From Pseudomonas shahriarae (GTDB lineage Bacteria; Pseudomonadota; Gammaproteobacteria; Pseudomonadales; Pseudomonadaceae): a DNA stretch of 64,000 nt. The stretch covers positions 4,009,001 to 4,073,000 of the forward strand of contig NZ_CP077085.1 in assembly GCF_014268455.2 (NCBI RefSeq), in the 5' to 3' direction. The notes under the pieces were generated by a model. That model did no database searches, was not told the origin of the DNA, and was given only the letters and a program-made list of their open reading frames with translations. The translations under genes were made by a program, and so were the position numbers. Below are positions 52,619-60,833 of the stretch, in pieces. Within the stretch, counting starts at the first letter, position 1. Each line of letters starts with the position of its first letter.

Positions 52619-52975
52619 CTACAACAATACCGTAGCCAGCATCCCCAGCGCCCCCAGGCAAAAGCCGATCAATGCGCCGCGCCCAGGTGCCTCATGGAAC
52701 AGCGCCCAGACCACCACAGACTCCAGTAGCAACAAGGACGTGACCGAGACCACGGTGACGATCCAGATATCACCGACCGCCACATACCCCAGCCAATAGG
52801 CGCTCAACAGGCAAAGCCCGGCAAAGCACATCAGCACTACAGGCATGATGAATGCCTGCCATGAACCGTCGCCGGCATGGGCCAGCCTGGCGGTGACTAC
52901 CTCGCTGTAGATTGCACAAAACTCACCGATCACCATCAACCCTAGAGCAAAAACTCCGAGTAGTTCTTTGGACAT
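52619..52975 (-). CDS. Small four-helix membrane protein (EamA/DMT-like)
   Basis: 118 residues with four membrane segments and an interior GAALGMLATVLL-type C-terminal helix; resembles half of an EamA/DMT transporter or an SMR-type protein in size. A conserved acidic residue lies in TM1 (VIGEFCAIYSEVV), as in SMR drug exporters, but the rest is divergent. AAGGAG precedes the ATG. No substrate can be proposed. Confidence 0.7.
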   Translation of the reverse strand: MSKELLGVFALGLMVIGEFCAIYSEVVTARLAHAGDGSWQAFIMPVVLMCFAGLCLLSAYWLGYVAVGDIWIVTVVSVTSLLLLESVVVWALFHEAPGRGALIGFCLGALGMLATVLL

Positions 52976-53109
52976 ATCAAAAACTCCTTCGTATTCAGCG
53001 CAATGTTTTTCAGCTCCCAGCGCGCGATGCCGCTCACCAGGGAGTTGTTGCAGTGATACGACGCAGCCTTGAACAGGCCTGAATTACCGAAGTGCTTTTG
53101 CATGCTCAT
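52942..53109 (-). CDS. Possible 55-residue ORF overlapping the small membrane protein gene
   Basis: ATG preceded by TTGAAGGAC; the peptide begins MSMQKHFGNSGLFKAASYHC and runs 34 bp into the membrane protein gene in another frame. It has Cys residues and a basic/hydrophobic mix but no recognised motif. The neighbouring gene's ribosome site (AAGGAG) lies inside it, so it may be a leader rather than a protein gene. Confidence 0.25.
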   Translation of the reverse strand: MSMQKHFGNSGLFKAASYHCNNSLVSGIARWELKNIALNTKEFLICPKNYSEFLL

Positions 53110-53198
53110 GTCCTTCAACGGGTGTGAGTCGGCTCAGCCCCAACTAAGGAGGGCTGGCTCAGATCATACGTTCCGTTGAGCGGCGTGAACAACCAACA

Positions 53199-53537
53199 CT
53201 AGAGTGCCGGTATAGATGAGGCCGCGATCGCCAGGGCCAGCTGTGCGTCAGACATCAGCGGCGGCGTGTAGGTCGAGCGATAAAACCTGCTTGCCTGCTC
53301 GAACTGTGCACCCCGGATCTCACCATCGGAGCCAATGAACGCCAGCGCGTCACTTTTGGAGGATTTGAAAAGCTCTGGAATGTAGGAAGTACCGGCGGTG
53401 GCTCCCGAGGTAATCACAAAGGGCGCTACCGAGGTGAGCATAAGCGCCCCCTGGAACGGGTTATTGTTTTCGGCGGCCACAGCGGGGTTGCCAATCGACA
53501 CCAGGAGGACGATTGCCAGGGGTTTGCAGAAATCCAT
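53199..53537 (-). CDS. DUF2388-domain periplasmic protein
   Basis: 112 residues with a signal peptide to about 21 (NPAVAA). The core SDALAFIGSDGEIRGAQFEQA near 60-82 and SDAQLALAIAAS near the C-terminus are the hallmarks of the Pseudomonas-specific DUF2388 family. Members are small, secreted and of unknown role. It lies downstream of the flc operon on the same strand, 119 bp after the methyltransferase stop, but with a strong hairpin (about 53615-53652) between them, so it is probably separate. Confidence 0.82.
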   Translation of the reverse strand: MDFCKPLAIVLLVSIGNPAVAAENNNPFQGALMLTSVAPFVITSGATAGTSYIPELFKSSKSDALAFIGSDGEIRGAQFEQASRFYRSTYTPPLMSDAQLALAIAASSIPAL

Positions 53538-53614
53538 GGGTGATTGCTTCCGTGCGTTCAGAGGGGCGCCACGATAACAGAGTTGGGCGGTCCATCACGC
53601 AGGTGTCGCAGGAG

Positions 53615-53652
53615 CATGCCCGGGAACGTGTACCACACGCCCCCGGGCACGC
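53615..53652 (-). terminator. Strong hairpin after the flc operon
   Basis: GTGCCCGGG and CCCGGGCAT with a nested CGTGT/ACACG stem, immediately downstream of the methyltransferase stop on the minus strand. No U-run follows, so it may stabilise the mRNA or be a weak terminator. Confidence 0.45.
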
Positions 53653-53656
53653 TAGG

Positions 53657-54730
53657 TCACGGCTTGAGTTCAAACAACGCCGGCATTGGCGGCCATTCGG
53701 AAGGTACCTTGCGGAAGTGGCTGAACCCGGCGGCTTGCGCCATCTGCCGTGCGCGCTTCTCGCCCATGAACGCCCCCAGCCCTGCCCCACCGTGGGACAG
53801 CGAGCAGGTCATGCAATACAGGGTGCTCTGCGGATACATCACTCGACCGAACAGGTTCATGTTCTCGTGAAGCTCTTCGGACAGGTTGAGCTCGACCATC
53901 AGGTAGGTGCCGTCTTCGGCCGTCGCGGCGCGCAGGTCCTTGAGCATCTGCTGAGGATCGGTGGCATCGTGGATCACCACGAAGGTGGTCACGAAGTCGA
54001 ATTGCTGGCCTCGCAAGGCATCCGAATCGTTCACCTCGAATTGCACCCGGTCACCGACCCCGGCTGCCTCGGCATTGGCCCGTGCCAGCTCGATGGAAGG
54101 CAGGTGAAAGTCGCAGCCGACAATCCGGGCCTCAGGGTACGCCTTGGCCATGGTGATCGCCGCAAGGCCGGCGCCGCAACCGAAATCCAGGACACTGCCG
54201 CCGGTCTTGAGCTTCTCTTCGACGCCGTCCAGGGAAGGAATCCAGTGCTGGACCAAGTAGTGCTTGTACCAAGGCATGGTCATGCGCTCCATGCCTTTCC
54301 AGGTTTCCAGCGGAAACGCCTCTTCGGCGCAACCACCACCGTGGCGAAAAGCTTCGATGACCTTGGGCGCCATGCTCACGAACGGCACACTCAGCTGAAT
54401 GATCCCACCGGCAAAATAGGGCGAGTCTTCATCGGCGAGAACCGGCACAAATTCAGCGGGCATCTGGTAGCTACGGGTTTGCGCGTCATAGGTCACATAG
54501 CTGCCGGTGACCATGCTGCCCAGCCATTCGCGCAAATAGCGTGCGTTGTAGCCGGTCTTCTGCGCCAGCTGTTCCAGGGTCACGGCCTCACCGTCGGCCA
54601 GTGCCTTGAACAGGCCAAGCTGGTCACCGATGTAGAGCATCGCACCGCGCAGTGTGTTGCCGTAATCCTCCATGATCCGCGCGGAAAACTGCTGGACCTT
54701 GGTTTTATCAACTTCCATAACCTTAGACAT
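53657..54730 (-). CDS. flcA: SAM-dependent methyltransferase of the fluopsin C pathway
   Basis: 357 residues starting MSKVMEVDKT after AAGGAGAGACAG. An N-terminal winged-helix/dimerisation part (about 10-95, QLGLFKALADGEAVTLEQLAQKTGYNARYLREWL) and a class I methyltransferase domain with SAM motif I VLDFGCGAGLAAIT at 180-193 and acidic motif GCDFHLP. Last gene of a five-gene operon whose content equals that described for fluopsin C: two lyases, two iron enzymes, one methyltransferase. It would add the N-methyl group of the thiohydroxamate. The letter A follows my recollection of the P. aeruginosa order. Confidence 0.8.
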   Translation of the reverse strand: MSKVMEVDKTKVQQFSARIMEDYGNTLRGAMLYIGDQLGLFKALADGEAVTLEQLAQKTGYNARYLREWLGSMVTGSYVTYDAQTRSYQMPAEFVPVLADEDSPYFAGGIIQLSVPFVSMAPKVIEAFRHGGGCAEEAFPLETWKGMERMTMPWYKHYLVQHWIPSLDGVEEKLKTGGSVLDFGCGAGLAAITMAKAYPEARIVGCDFHLPSIELARANAEAAGVGDRVQFEVNDSDALRGQQFDFVTTFVVIHDATDPQQMLKDLRAATAEDGTYLMVELNLSEELHENMNLFGRVMYPQSTLYCMTCSLSHGGAGLGAFMGEKRARQMAQAAGFSHFRKVPSEWPPMPALFELKP

Positions 54731-54775
54731 CTGTCTCTCCTTGATAAGTTTGCAAGCCTGCTCATTGAGCAAGGG

Positions 54776-56224
54776 TCAGCGGTCCGTCAGTTTGGACAGC
54801 ACGTTATCGACAATGCGTTCGGACATGCCCAGATGGCTTCTGGGCTCGAACAGCCGCGCCAGGACGCCTGCATCCATGACAGCGACCACCCGGGTATCGG
54901 CCTCGATCGCCGTGCGGATCGACACGTGATCGCGCTGGCTCGCCTGGGACACTTCGAAGATGATTTGGTAGGCGCTGCTCTTGCCGAGCTTGCGTGCCAT
55001 TTCGAACACCACGGCTTCGGTGCAGATCGCATCGCCATAGCCCTGGGCGGTGCATTCCATCTTCTTGACGTTAACGGTCAGCCCGTCGATGGTCTCGGTC
55101 AGAATCGAGAGCGCCATCAGCGCATAGTGCGAAACGTCCGCCACCGCACACCACTCCAGGCGCGTGCCACGGTAATCGCGCTCGTGCTCGAGGATCATCG
55201 CGTCCAGCGCGAGCACGACCTGGGCCTTGGCTAACCGCGCCAGGACCACGACCTGCTCGCAGCCCTCGGGGTTGCGCTTGTGGGGCATGGTGCTGCTGCC
55301 GATCTGCTGATCGCTCCAGCCCACTTCCACCTCGCCGATTTCCCAGCGATTGAGCGTGCGGATTTCGTCGGCCACACGGGCCAGCGATGCCGTGACCATG
55401 GCCAAGGTACTGACGAACTCTGCGACACGGTCACGGGATACGTGCCATCCGGTCAGGGGTACTTGCAGCGACAAGCGCTGCGCAAAACGCTCCAGCATGG
55501 GCATCGCGTCCGGACCGAACGCCGCCATCGTGCCGACCCCGCCAAACAGCTGCACCACCAGCACTCGCTGGCGGGCCTCAGCCAGGCGCTGGCGGTGGCG
55601 CAGCAGTTCATCAATCCAGCCGGCGACCTTCAGCCCAAAGGTGGTTGGCAAGGCTGGGATCGAATGGGTCCTGGCGACCATCAGCGAATCACGGTGCGCA
55701 TCGGCCAGCGTCGACAGTTTGCCCAGCAAGGTCTCCAGGGCCAGGTCCATCGCGTCGAGGACGTCGCGCATTTCCATGGACTGGGCGGTGTCCTGTATGT
55801 CCTGGGTGGTGGCGCCGTAGTGCACGAATTCACGGGCACTCGGGCTGCAGTTTTTTTGCAGGGCGCTCAGCAAGGGCATCAGCGAATGACCGGTGGCAGC
55901 CACGCCTTCGGCCAACTGGCGCACATTGATGCCCGACAGCAAGGCGGCTTTTTCGATCTCCAGGGCGGCCTCGAGCGGGATGATATTGACATCGGCCTGG
56001 GCCATGGCCAGCGCAGCTTCCACATCCAGCCAGCGCTGCAGGCGGCAGTGACTGCAGAAGATCTTGCGGCTCTGCGGGCCGGCATAGCCTGAACCGTGGG
56101 TTTTCGAGTCGAGGATGTGGCTGTGTTCGTGCCGGCACTGCTCGCCGTCATGACCCAGGCCGAGGTGTTCCGAACGAGCGGTGCAAGATGCACGGGCTAC
56201 CTTTTCCAACGTTTGCGAATCCAT
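54776..56224 (-). CDS. flcB: Aspartase/fumarase-superfamily lyase of the fluopsin C pathway, with Cys/His-rich N-terminus
   Basis: 482 residues; the ATG at 56224 shares one base with the preceding stop (TGATG). Adenylosuccinate-lyase-like fold: HYGATTQD near 119-126, ARTHSIPALPTTFG near 170-183 and signature loop IGSSTMPHKRNP near 290, which carries the catalytic Ser. In fluopsin C synthesis lyases of this type add fumarate to cysteine or release it again. Unlike the paralog next door, residues 14-60 hold Cys14, Cys30, His32, His34, His36, Cys57 and Cys60 (CSHC) where a helix normally runs; this could be a metal site. Which half-reaction it catalyses is not evident from sequence. Confidence 0.8.
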   Translation of the reverse strand: MDSQTLEKVARASCTARSEHLGLGHDGEQCRHEHSHILDSKTHGSGYAGPQSRKIFCSHCRLQRWLDVEAALAMAQADVNIIPLEAALEIEKAALLSGINVRQLAEGVAATGHSLMPLLSALQKNCSPSAREFVHYGATTQDIQDTAQSMEMRDVLDAMDLALETLLGKLSTLADAHRDSLMVARTHSIPALPTTFGLKVAGWIDELLRHRQRLAEARQRVLVVQLFGGVGTMAAFGPDAMPMLERFAQRLSLQVPLTGWHVSRDRVAEFVSTLAMVTASLARVADEIRTLNRWEIGEVEVGWSDQQIGSSTMPHKRNPEGCEQVVVLARLAKAQVVLALDAMILEHERDYRGTRLEWCAVADVSHYALMALSILTETIDGLTVNVKKMECTAQGYGDAICTEAVVFEMARKLGKSSAYQIIFEVSQASQRDHVSIRTAIEADTRVVAVMDAGVLARLFEPRSHLGMSERIVDNVLSKLTDR

Positions 56225-57657
56225 CACATACCCTCCATCGCGTACTGGGACTGACCGACATTTCCTGGGGTTGCCATCACCGCTTCAAGGCCATCGCTTG
56301 AAGACCGGGGTATCGCTTTGTTCGCCACCAATTCGACCATCTGTGCCGCAAGCCCCGTGTAGGTGGTCGGGTCAAGCAGGTCGTCGAGCGCTTGGCGGGT
56401 GAAACAGCCGTGCAAACGCTGATCGTTGAGCAGGGCTTCGCGAAAAGAAACACCCGCGCCTTGGGCTTGCAGAGCTATTTCGTGGACCAACTGATGGGCC
56501 GTCTGCTTGCCCAGGCGAGGCGCCAGCGCGAGCATGACCCGCTCCGACAGGATCAGCCCGTCCAGCAAATCCAGGTTGCTGCGCATGCGCGCTTCGCGCA
56601 CGTCCAACCCGGCCAGCAGCACACCCTCCATCCGTGCAAGCAAGGCACCGGCGTAGATGAACAGCTCCGGCAAGGCCGCCCATTCGATGCGCCAGGTGGT
56701 GCCGTCACGCTCGTGCAACTGGAACGCCGCATCGGTCAGCGCGAGCATTTGTGCGCGTACCAGCCGCGAAAGCGCGCTGATCAGATCCACCGTCGACGGG
56801 TTTTGCTTGTGGGGCATGGTGCTGCTCCCCACCTGCCCTGCCCGGCGGCCTTCACGCACTTCATCTATCTCGGTGCGTTGCAGGTGGTAGATCTCATTGG
56901 CGACCCGGCCCAAGGTCGCCGAGGCCTGGACCAGCAGCCAGGCCGCCTCCAGGACCCGGTCGCGGGCGCTGTGCCAACTGCTCAACGGTGCCGCCAGGCC
57001 AAGGCTTTCCAGGGTCCGGCGCTGTACCTCCAGGCCCTGTGTGCCCAAGGCCGCCAAGGTGCCCACGGCGCCGGTCAGGTTGCCCACCATTACCCGGGCA
57101 TACGCCTCATCAAAGCGCTCAAGGTGTCGATCAATTTCATCGACCCACACCGCGACCTTGTAGCCAAACGTGGTGGGCAGCGCTTGCTGCCCGTGGGTCC
57201 TGGCGACCATCGGCGTGTGCTTATGCTGCAGGGCGAGCGTGAGCAAATGCCCACGAATCCCCCGCAAACGCTGCAAGACCAGGCCCCAGGCATCGCGAAC
57301 CTGCAAGATGAGCCCGGTGTCGAGGATGTCCTGGGTGGTCACGCCGTAATGCACGTATTCACCCAACCCATCGGCGCACAAGGCCTCCAGTGCGCGAATG
57401 GTCGGCACCAGGATGTGCCCGGTTTCCATGCTCTCGCGCCCCAGTGCGTCGAGGTCGAGCAGCTCCACACTGGCCACCCGGGCGATTTCCCGCGCAGCTT
57501 CATGGGGGATGATGCCCATCTGCGCCTGGGTCGCCGCCAGCGCTGTTTCAACATCGAGCCACTTCTGCACCTGATTGGCATCAGAGAAGATCGCGGCAAA
57601 TTCCGGGGACGAGTAAGCGCCCCCGTGGATACGGGATTCTGATATATGACTCGGCAT
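56224..57657 (-). CDS. flcC: Aspartase/fumarase-superfamily lyase of the fluopsin C pathway, second paralog
   Basis: 477 residues, a canonical superfamily member from its first residues (SRIHGGAYSSPEFAAIFSD, WLDVETALAATQAQMGIIP). Conserved regions: HYGVTTQDILDTG near 117-129, ARTHGQQALPTTFG near 166-179, and GSSTMPHKQNPS near 285. It is not purB or argH: those are chromosomal single-copy housekeeping genes and this copy is tandem with a related one inside a biosynthetic operon. With flcB it gives the 'two lyases' of the pathway. The AN/IG spacing to flcD is 29 bp. Confidence 0.8.
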   Translation of the reverse strand: MPSHISESRIHGGAYSSPEFAAIFSDANQVQKWLDVETALAATQAQMGIIPHEAAREIARVASVELLDLDALGRESMETGHILVPTIRALEALCADGLGEYVHYGVTTQDILDTGLILQVRDAWGLVLQRLRGIRGHLLTLALQHKHTPMVARTHGQQALPTTFGYKVAVWVDEIDRHLERFDEAYARVMVGNLTGAVGTLAALGTQGLEVQRRTLESLGLAAPLSSWHSARDRVLEAAWLLVQASATLGRVANEIYHLQRTEIDEVREGRRAGQVGSSTMPHKQNPSTVDLISALSRLVRAQMLALTDAAFQLHERDGTTWRIEWAALPELFIYAGALLARMEGVLLAGLDVREARMRSNLDLLDGLILSERVMLALAPRLGKQTAHQLVHEIALQAQGAGVSFREALLNDQRLHGCFTRQALDDLLDPTTYTGLAAQMVELVANKAIPRSSSDGLEAVMATPGNVGQSQYAMEGM

Positions 57658-57686
57658 GTCGGGTTACTCGCGTTGTCCAGGGAGGG

Positions 57687-58673
57687 CTACTTCACGCGCT
57701 GCACTTCTTCCCAGACAGCGTCGTAATAAGCCCTCTCCAGCCGGAAGTGCTGGGCCAGGGACGTCAGGAATGAATTCTGGAACGCGAGGTCCGGAATACG
57801 CCGTGAGATCAGCGCCCATTCACGCTTGGCCCGCGGCGGGACAAGGCTGATATGCACTTCGTAGTACTCCGCGTCGTCCTGGCTCAGGCCAGCGTTGCGC
57901 AAGGCGTTGTACAACTTGCCGTGGTTGCCGGGAACCACCAGTTCGGTGATGTAGAACACCGCCAGGCCCCAGCCGACATCCGGGTTGCGAAAGCACCGGG
58001 CCCGGTTGTTCAGGTAGGCGATCTCTTCGGGCATGGTCGAGATGGCGTCGAAATCGGCAGGCAGGCCCACGGCGCCGAGGAGCTTGGCCAACAGCCGTGG
58101 GTGGGAGCGCTGCTCGTCCTCTTCGCCCAGCTCGCCGTAGAGGTAACGGCCAAGCGCGGCTGCCTCATCCACGTCGGTGAGGTTGACCAGCAGGTCCGCT
58201 GCGTCGCGGTACAGGCGGAAGGTGCGGAACCACTGGTGATGCAGGAACACCTGCAGTTGCTCACGGGAGGCCTTGCCTTCAAATATGTACTGCGACATCG
58301 GATGGTTTTCCCGCGACTGCGCGGCGATTTCCTCTTCCAGGCGCTGTTGGAAGCCAGCTTCGGACAAGGGCGATGCCAGGTCCGCAGACGGCATGAAACG
58401 CTCTTGCACGCCATAGATCGCATTGGCCAGCCAGCGCCGGGTCGAGGCAGTGGCGACGTCATCGCTCAGCGACAGGATGTACAACAATTGCTGACACTGC
58501 GCCGCGTTCGCGGCATCGCCCCGGTGGCCCGATTCGCACAAGGCGCGCAGCATATTGGCGGCAATTTCGATACGGTTGAATGTCGTGTCAGGTTTGAGCG
58601 CCTCAGCCAGCAGGCGGGCTTCAGCGGTGTGAATGCTCTGTAATTGCGGCAGCGAAAAATTACGTGGGCTCAT
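57687..58673 (-). CDS. flcD: Heme-oxygenase-like iron enzyme of the fluopsin C pathway, with divergent metal site
   Basis: 328 residues from the third of three nearby ATGs (58673), 6 nt after GGAG; starts at 58676 or 58685 are possible. Haem-oxygenase-like diiron oxidase (HDO) fold, with NHPMSQYIF near 123-131, HHQWFRTFRLYRDAADLL, and YGELGEEDEQRSHP. By eye alignment with its paralog flcE, candidate ligands Glu181, His191, Glu244 and His274 are kept, but positions 278 and 281 are Val and Arg instead of acidic. One of two iron-dependent enzymes said to decarboxylate, N-hydroxylate and excise a methylene from cysteine. Confidence 0.78.
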   Translation of the reverse strand: MSPRNFSLPQLQSIHTAEARLLAEALKPDTTFNRIEIAANMLRALCESGHRGDAANAAQCQQLLYILSLSDDVATASTRRWLANAIYGVQERFMPSADLASPLSEAGFQQRLEEEIAAQSRENHPMSQYIFEGKASREQLQVFLHHQWFRTFRLYRDAADLLVNLTDVDEAAALGRYLYGELGEEDEQRSHPRLLAKLLGAVGLPADFDAISTMPEEIAYLNNRARCFRNPDVGWGLAVFYITELVVPGNHGKLYNALRNAGLSQDDAEYYEVHISLVPPRAKREWALISRRIPDLAFQNSFLTSLAQHFRLERAYYDAVWEEVQRVK

Positions 58674-58712
58674 CATGTGCTCCATTTTTTTGTTCTAGGG
58701 TCGCTGGGAGGA

Positions 58713-59708
58713 TCAGGCGGGCAGGCGTTGTTCCTGCATCTGCTGCCACAAGCTGTCGAAGTAGGCCTTGTTGATTTCGAAGTGACGCTTGAGCGCCCGC
58801 ATGAACATGCGCTGGAAGCCTTCATCACTGGCGAACTTGGCGATCAGTGCCCACATTTCCTCGGTGTCGATCTCATCCTGGGTGCCATGCAGGCGGTGGA
58901 ACTCACTGGGCCCCTCTGGCACCTCAAGGCGCTGCAACAACTCGTAGATGCGCCGATGGTTGACGCAACTGACCGACTCGACGGCGTACAGCAACGCCAG
59001 GCCCCACGCCACATCGGTGTGCCGCACACAACGAATGCGATTGTTCAGGTAGGCCTTTTCCAGGGGGTGCAGTGCCGGGAAGTCAATCGCCAGCGGAATA
59101 TCGAAATACTCCATGAGGTGGGCCAGCATCGCCGGGTGGGAACGCTCCGGTGTCTCCGCGCCCGCTTCGCCGTAAAGGTTGCGGTAGAACACCGACGCGT
59201 CCTCAATGGCTTCGAAGCGAAAGGCCAGTTCGGCCAGCAGGCTGTAGAAGTTGTAAGAGCGGGTCCAGTGGTGTTCCAGGAAGAAGCGCACGTCTTGCAC
59301 CGGCGGCGTGCCCTGGAACAGGTGCACCGACATGGGATGATTGACCCGGCTGCGTGCGGCGATTTCAGCATCGACCTGCTTGCGGAACTCATCCGCCGGC
59401 AGTGCGGTGAAACTCGGCAGGTCGGCCGCGAATTCATCTTCAACGCGGTAAACCTCACTGGCCATCCAGCGACGGGTCGGCTCGGTGCGCGGCTCGCCGG
59501 GAATGTGCAGTTGCAGCAGTGCTGACTGGTAGTGGGCGTAGGCGCCGGCGTCTCCCGACAGGCCTTGCCGGGTCAGCGCGAGCAGCGCTTCCAGCGCGCT
59601 GGTGACCTGGGTGTATGGCGCGCCGGGCTTTAAAGCATCAGCCATCAGCGCCGAAGCGATGGTGCACTGATGGGCGTCCGGGCGTTGTTGCAGGGCAGCA
59701 GTATCCAT
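58713..59708 (-). CDS. flcE: Heme-oxygenase-like diiron oxidase of the fluopsin C pathway
   Basis: 331 residues; ATG 6 nt after AAAGGGG. HDO fold paralogous to flcD with identical numbering: Glu181 (YGEAGAE), His191 (RSHP), Glu244 (VESVS), His274 and Asp278 (HGTQD), and Asp281 where most HDO proteins have His. First gene of the operon, 50 bp downstream of a promoter with 19-bp spacing. HDO enzymes are known for oxidative decarboxylation, N-oxygenation and C-C cleavage, as required for turning cysteine into thiohydroxamate. Confidence 0.8.
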   Translation of the reverse strand: MDTAALQQRPDAHQCTIASALMADALKPGAPYTQVTSALEALLALTRQGLSGDAGAYAHYQSALLQLHIPGEPRTEPTRRWMASEVYRVEDEFAADLPSFTALPADEFRKQVDAEIAARSRVNHPMSVHLFQGTPPVQDVRFFLEHHWTRSYNFYSLLAELAFRFEAIEDASVFYRNLYGEAGAETPERSHPAMLAHLMEYFDIPLAIDFPALHPLEKAYLNNRIRCVRHTDVAWGLALLYAVESVSCVNHRRIYELLQRLEVPEGPSEFHRLHGTQDEIDTEEMWALIAKFASDEGFQRMFMRALKRHFEINKAYFDSLWQQMQEQRLPA

Positions 59709-59758
59709 TGATAACCCCTTTGATCCTTATTTTTATGATGTTTACGTACTCGAAAAAA

Positions 59759-59789
59759 ATCCTAAAGGTTCCTCCAGTGGCAAGGTCAA
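59759..59789 (-). promoter_or_regulatory. CueR/MerR-type promoter of the flc operon
   Basis: On the minus strand TTGACC (59789-59784) and TAGGAT (59764-59759) are separated by exactly 19 bp, the overlong spacer that makes MerR-family promoters activator-dependent. The spacer contains an imperfect dyad including GGCAAGGT on the plus strand, the half-site of CueR boxes; the other half (AGGTTCC) is weaker. Start of transcription would be near 59752, giving a 44-nt leader to flcE. Copper-activated CueR would explain copper induction. Confidence 0.72.
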
Positions 59790-59895
59790 CACCTGTAGGA
59801 AAATTCTTTTCATTGAGTTGAAACAGCCCGTAACCAGGGCTGTTCGCCCCGCCGATGGCTGACCAACGGCGAGGCGAGGATGCCGGGGGGAGGCT

Positions 59896-60726
59896 TCAGG
59901 ACGCGGCGGGAACTGTCACGAGGAAAGGCACGGTACGAATTTTGTCGCCTCCCTTGAATTGAATCCACAAGGCATAAGGCCCCGCATGCGCGGGCTTGGC
60001 ATGCAGCATCAACTGCGCCGAGACTGCGCCTGGGTCGCCATGGTCACCGTGGGCGGCCTGCGCCGCCATGGCGTGCGCATGCACATAGTCCAGCTCATCG
60101 GTACTGACGAAAACCGCATGGGCCGCCACACCCAGGTAGGTGTCCAGGTCCTGGGCCGGCTTGCCATCCTTGAGCACGGTCAGCGACATCATGCTTTCGC
60201 TGCCGGCACGCAAGGCCGACGTGTCCAACTTGACCGTGTACGGGCCATCGCTACCTTGCTCCGGCTTGGCCGGCGCCTGGGCCACCGCATCGCTGCCGCC
60301 TTGTACTGGCACCTCGAAGCGCACCACCTGCTGGCCAAGCCCGCTCGGCACGGCATCGGCATAGACGTAATAGGTGCCCGGCCGGGGAAACTTCATCGCG
60401 ACCTTGAAGCGACCATCAGCGCCCAGCTTGGCCGCGTGCTCATGGATAAAGCTGGTGAAATGGCTGTCGGTCGCCAGCACATGAAGGCGCTGGGTCAGTT
60501 CTTCGTCAAACTGCACGATCGGTTGCCCGGTGGCCTTGTCGGTAAAGGCAATCGACAACTCACGTGTCAGTGGGCCGGTTTCTTTGACGATCAGCGCGCC
60601 AACAGCCTTTTCGCTCTCGCCGGGCAGCGCGAACGTGCCTTTGATGCTTTCCTGGGCTGCCATCGACGGCATTGTCGCCGCGCCTAGCACTGCCAGGCCA
60701 ACGGTTAGAACCTGCTTGGTATCCAT
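59896..60726 (-). CDS. His-rich periplasmic protein of the flc/mexPQ-opmE locus (PA3520-like)
   Basis: 276 residues. Signal peptide to about 23 (SMAA). Two beta-sandwich-like halves; His at 89, 95 and 97 (SHFTSFIHEH) and a cluster His203, 216, 218, 226, 229 (HAHAMAAQAAHGDHG) with Met179/180 are typical copper-ligand types. The first half has the pattern of metal-efflux accessory proteins (DGRFKVAMKFPRPGTYYVYADAVP). Position between flcE and opmE matches the P. aeruginosa gene PA3520 as I recall it. Probably binds or senses periplasmic copper. Confidence 0.75.
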   Translation of the reverse strand: MDTKQVLTVGLAVLGAATMPSMAAQESIKGTFALPGESEKAVGALIVKETGPLTRELSIAFTDKATGQPIVQFDEELTQRLHVLATDSHFTSFIHEHAAKLGADGRFKVAMKFPRPGTYYVYADAVPSGLGQQVVRFEVPVQGGSDAVAQAPAKPEQGSDGPYTVKLDTSALRAGSESMMSLTVLKDGKPAQDLDTYLGVAAHAVFVSTDELDYVHAHAMAAQAAHGDHGDPGAVSAQLMLHAKPAHAGPYALWIQFKGGDKIRTVPFLVTVPAAS

Positions 60727-60833
60727 CTGGGTGACTCCTCATTCGATAAATGGTGGCTTGCGACAGTAAATCTGCCGCCAGGCCGTTCTTCGCCGAACAC
60801 CGCAAGCAGCGCGCTTGCGTACAACAACGGTGT

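Noticed and set aside
54776..57657. Reading the two lyases as housekeeping adenylosuccinate lyase or argininosuccinate lyase
   Set aside because: They are tandem paralogs coupled to each other and to iron enzymes and a methyltransferase, which fits a biosynthetic operon and not purine or arginine synthesis.
57687..59708. A mangotoxin (mgo) or pvf-type diazeniumdiolate cluster, which also contains a heme-oxygenase-like protein
   Set aside because: Those clusters need a nonribosomal peptide synthetase and an AurF-type N-oxygenase; neither is present, while two lyases are.
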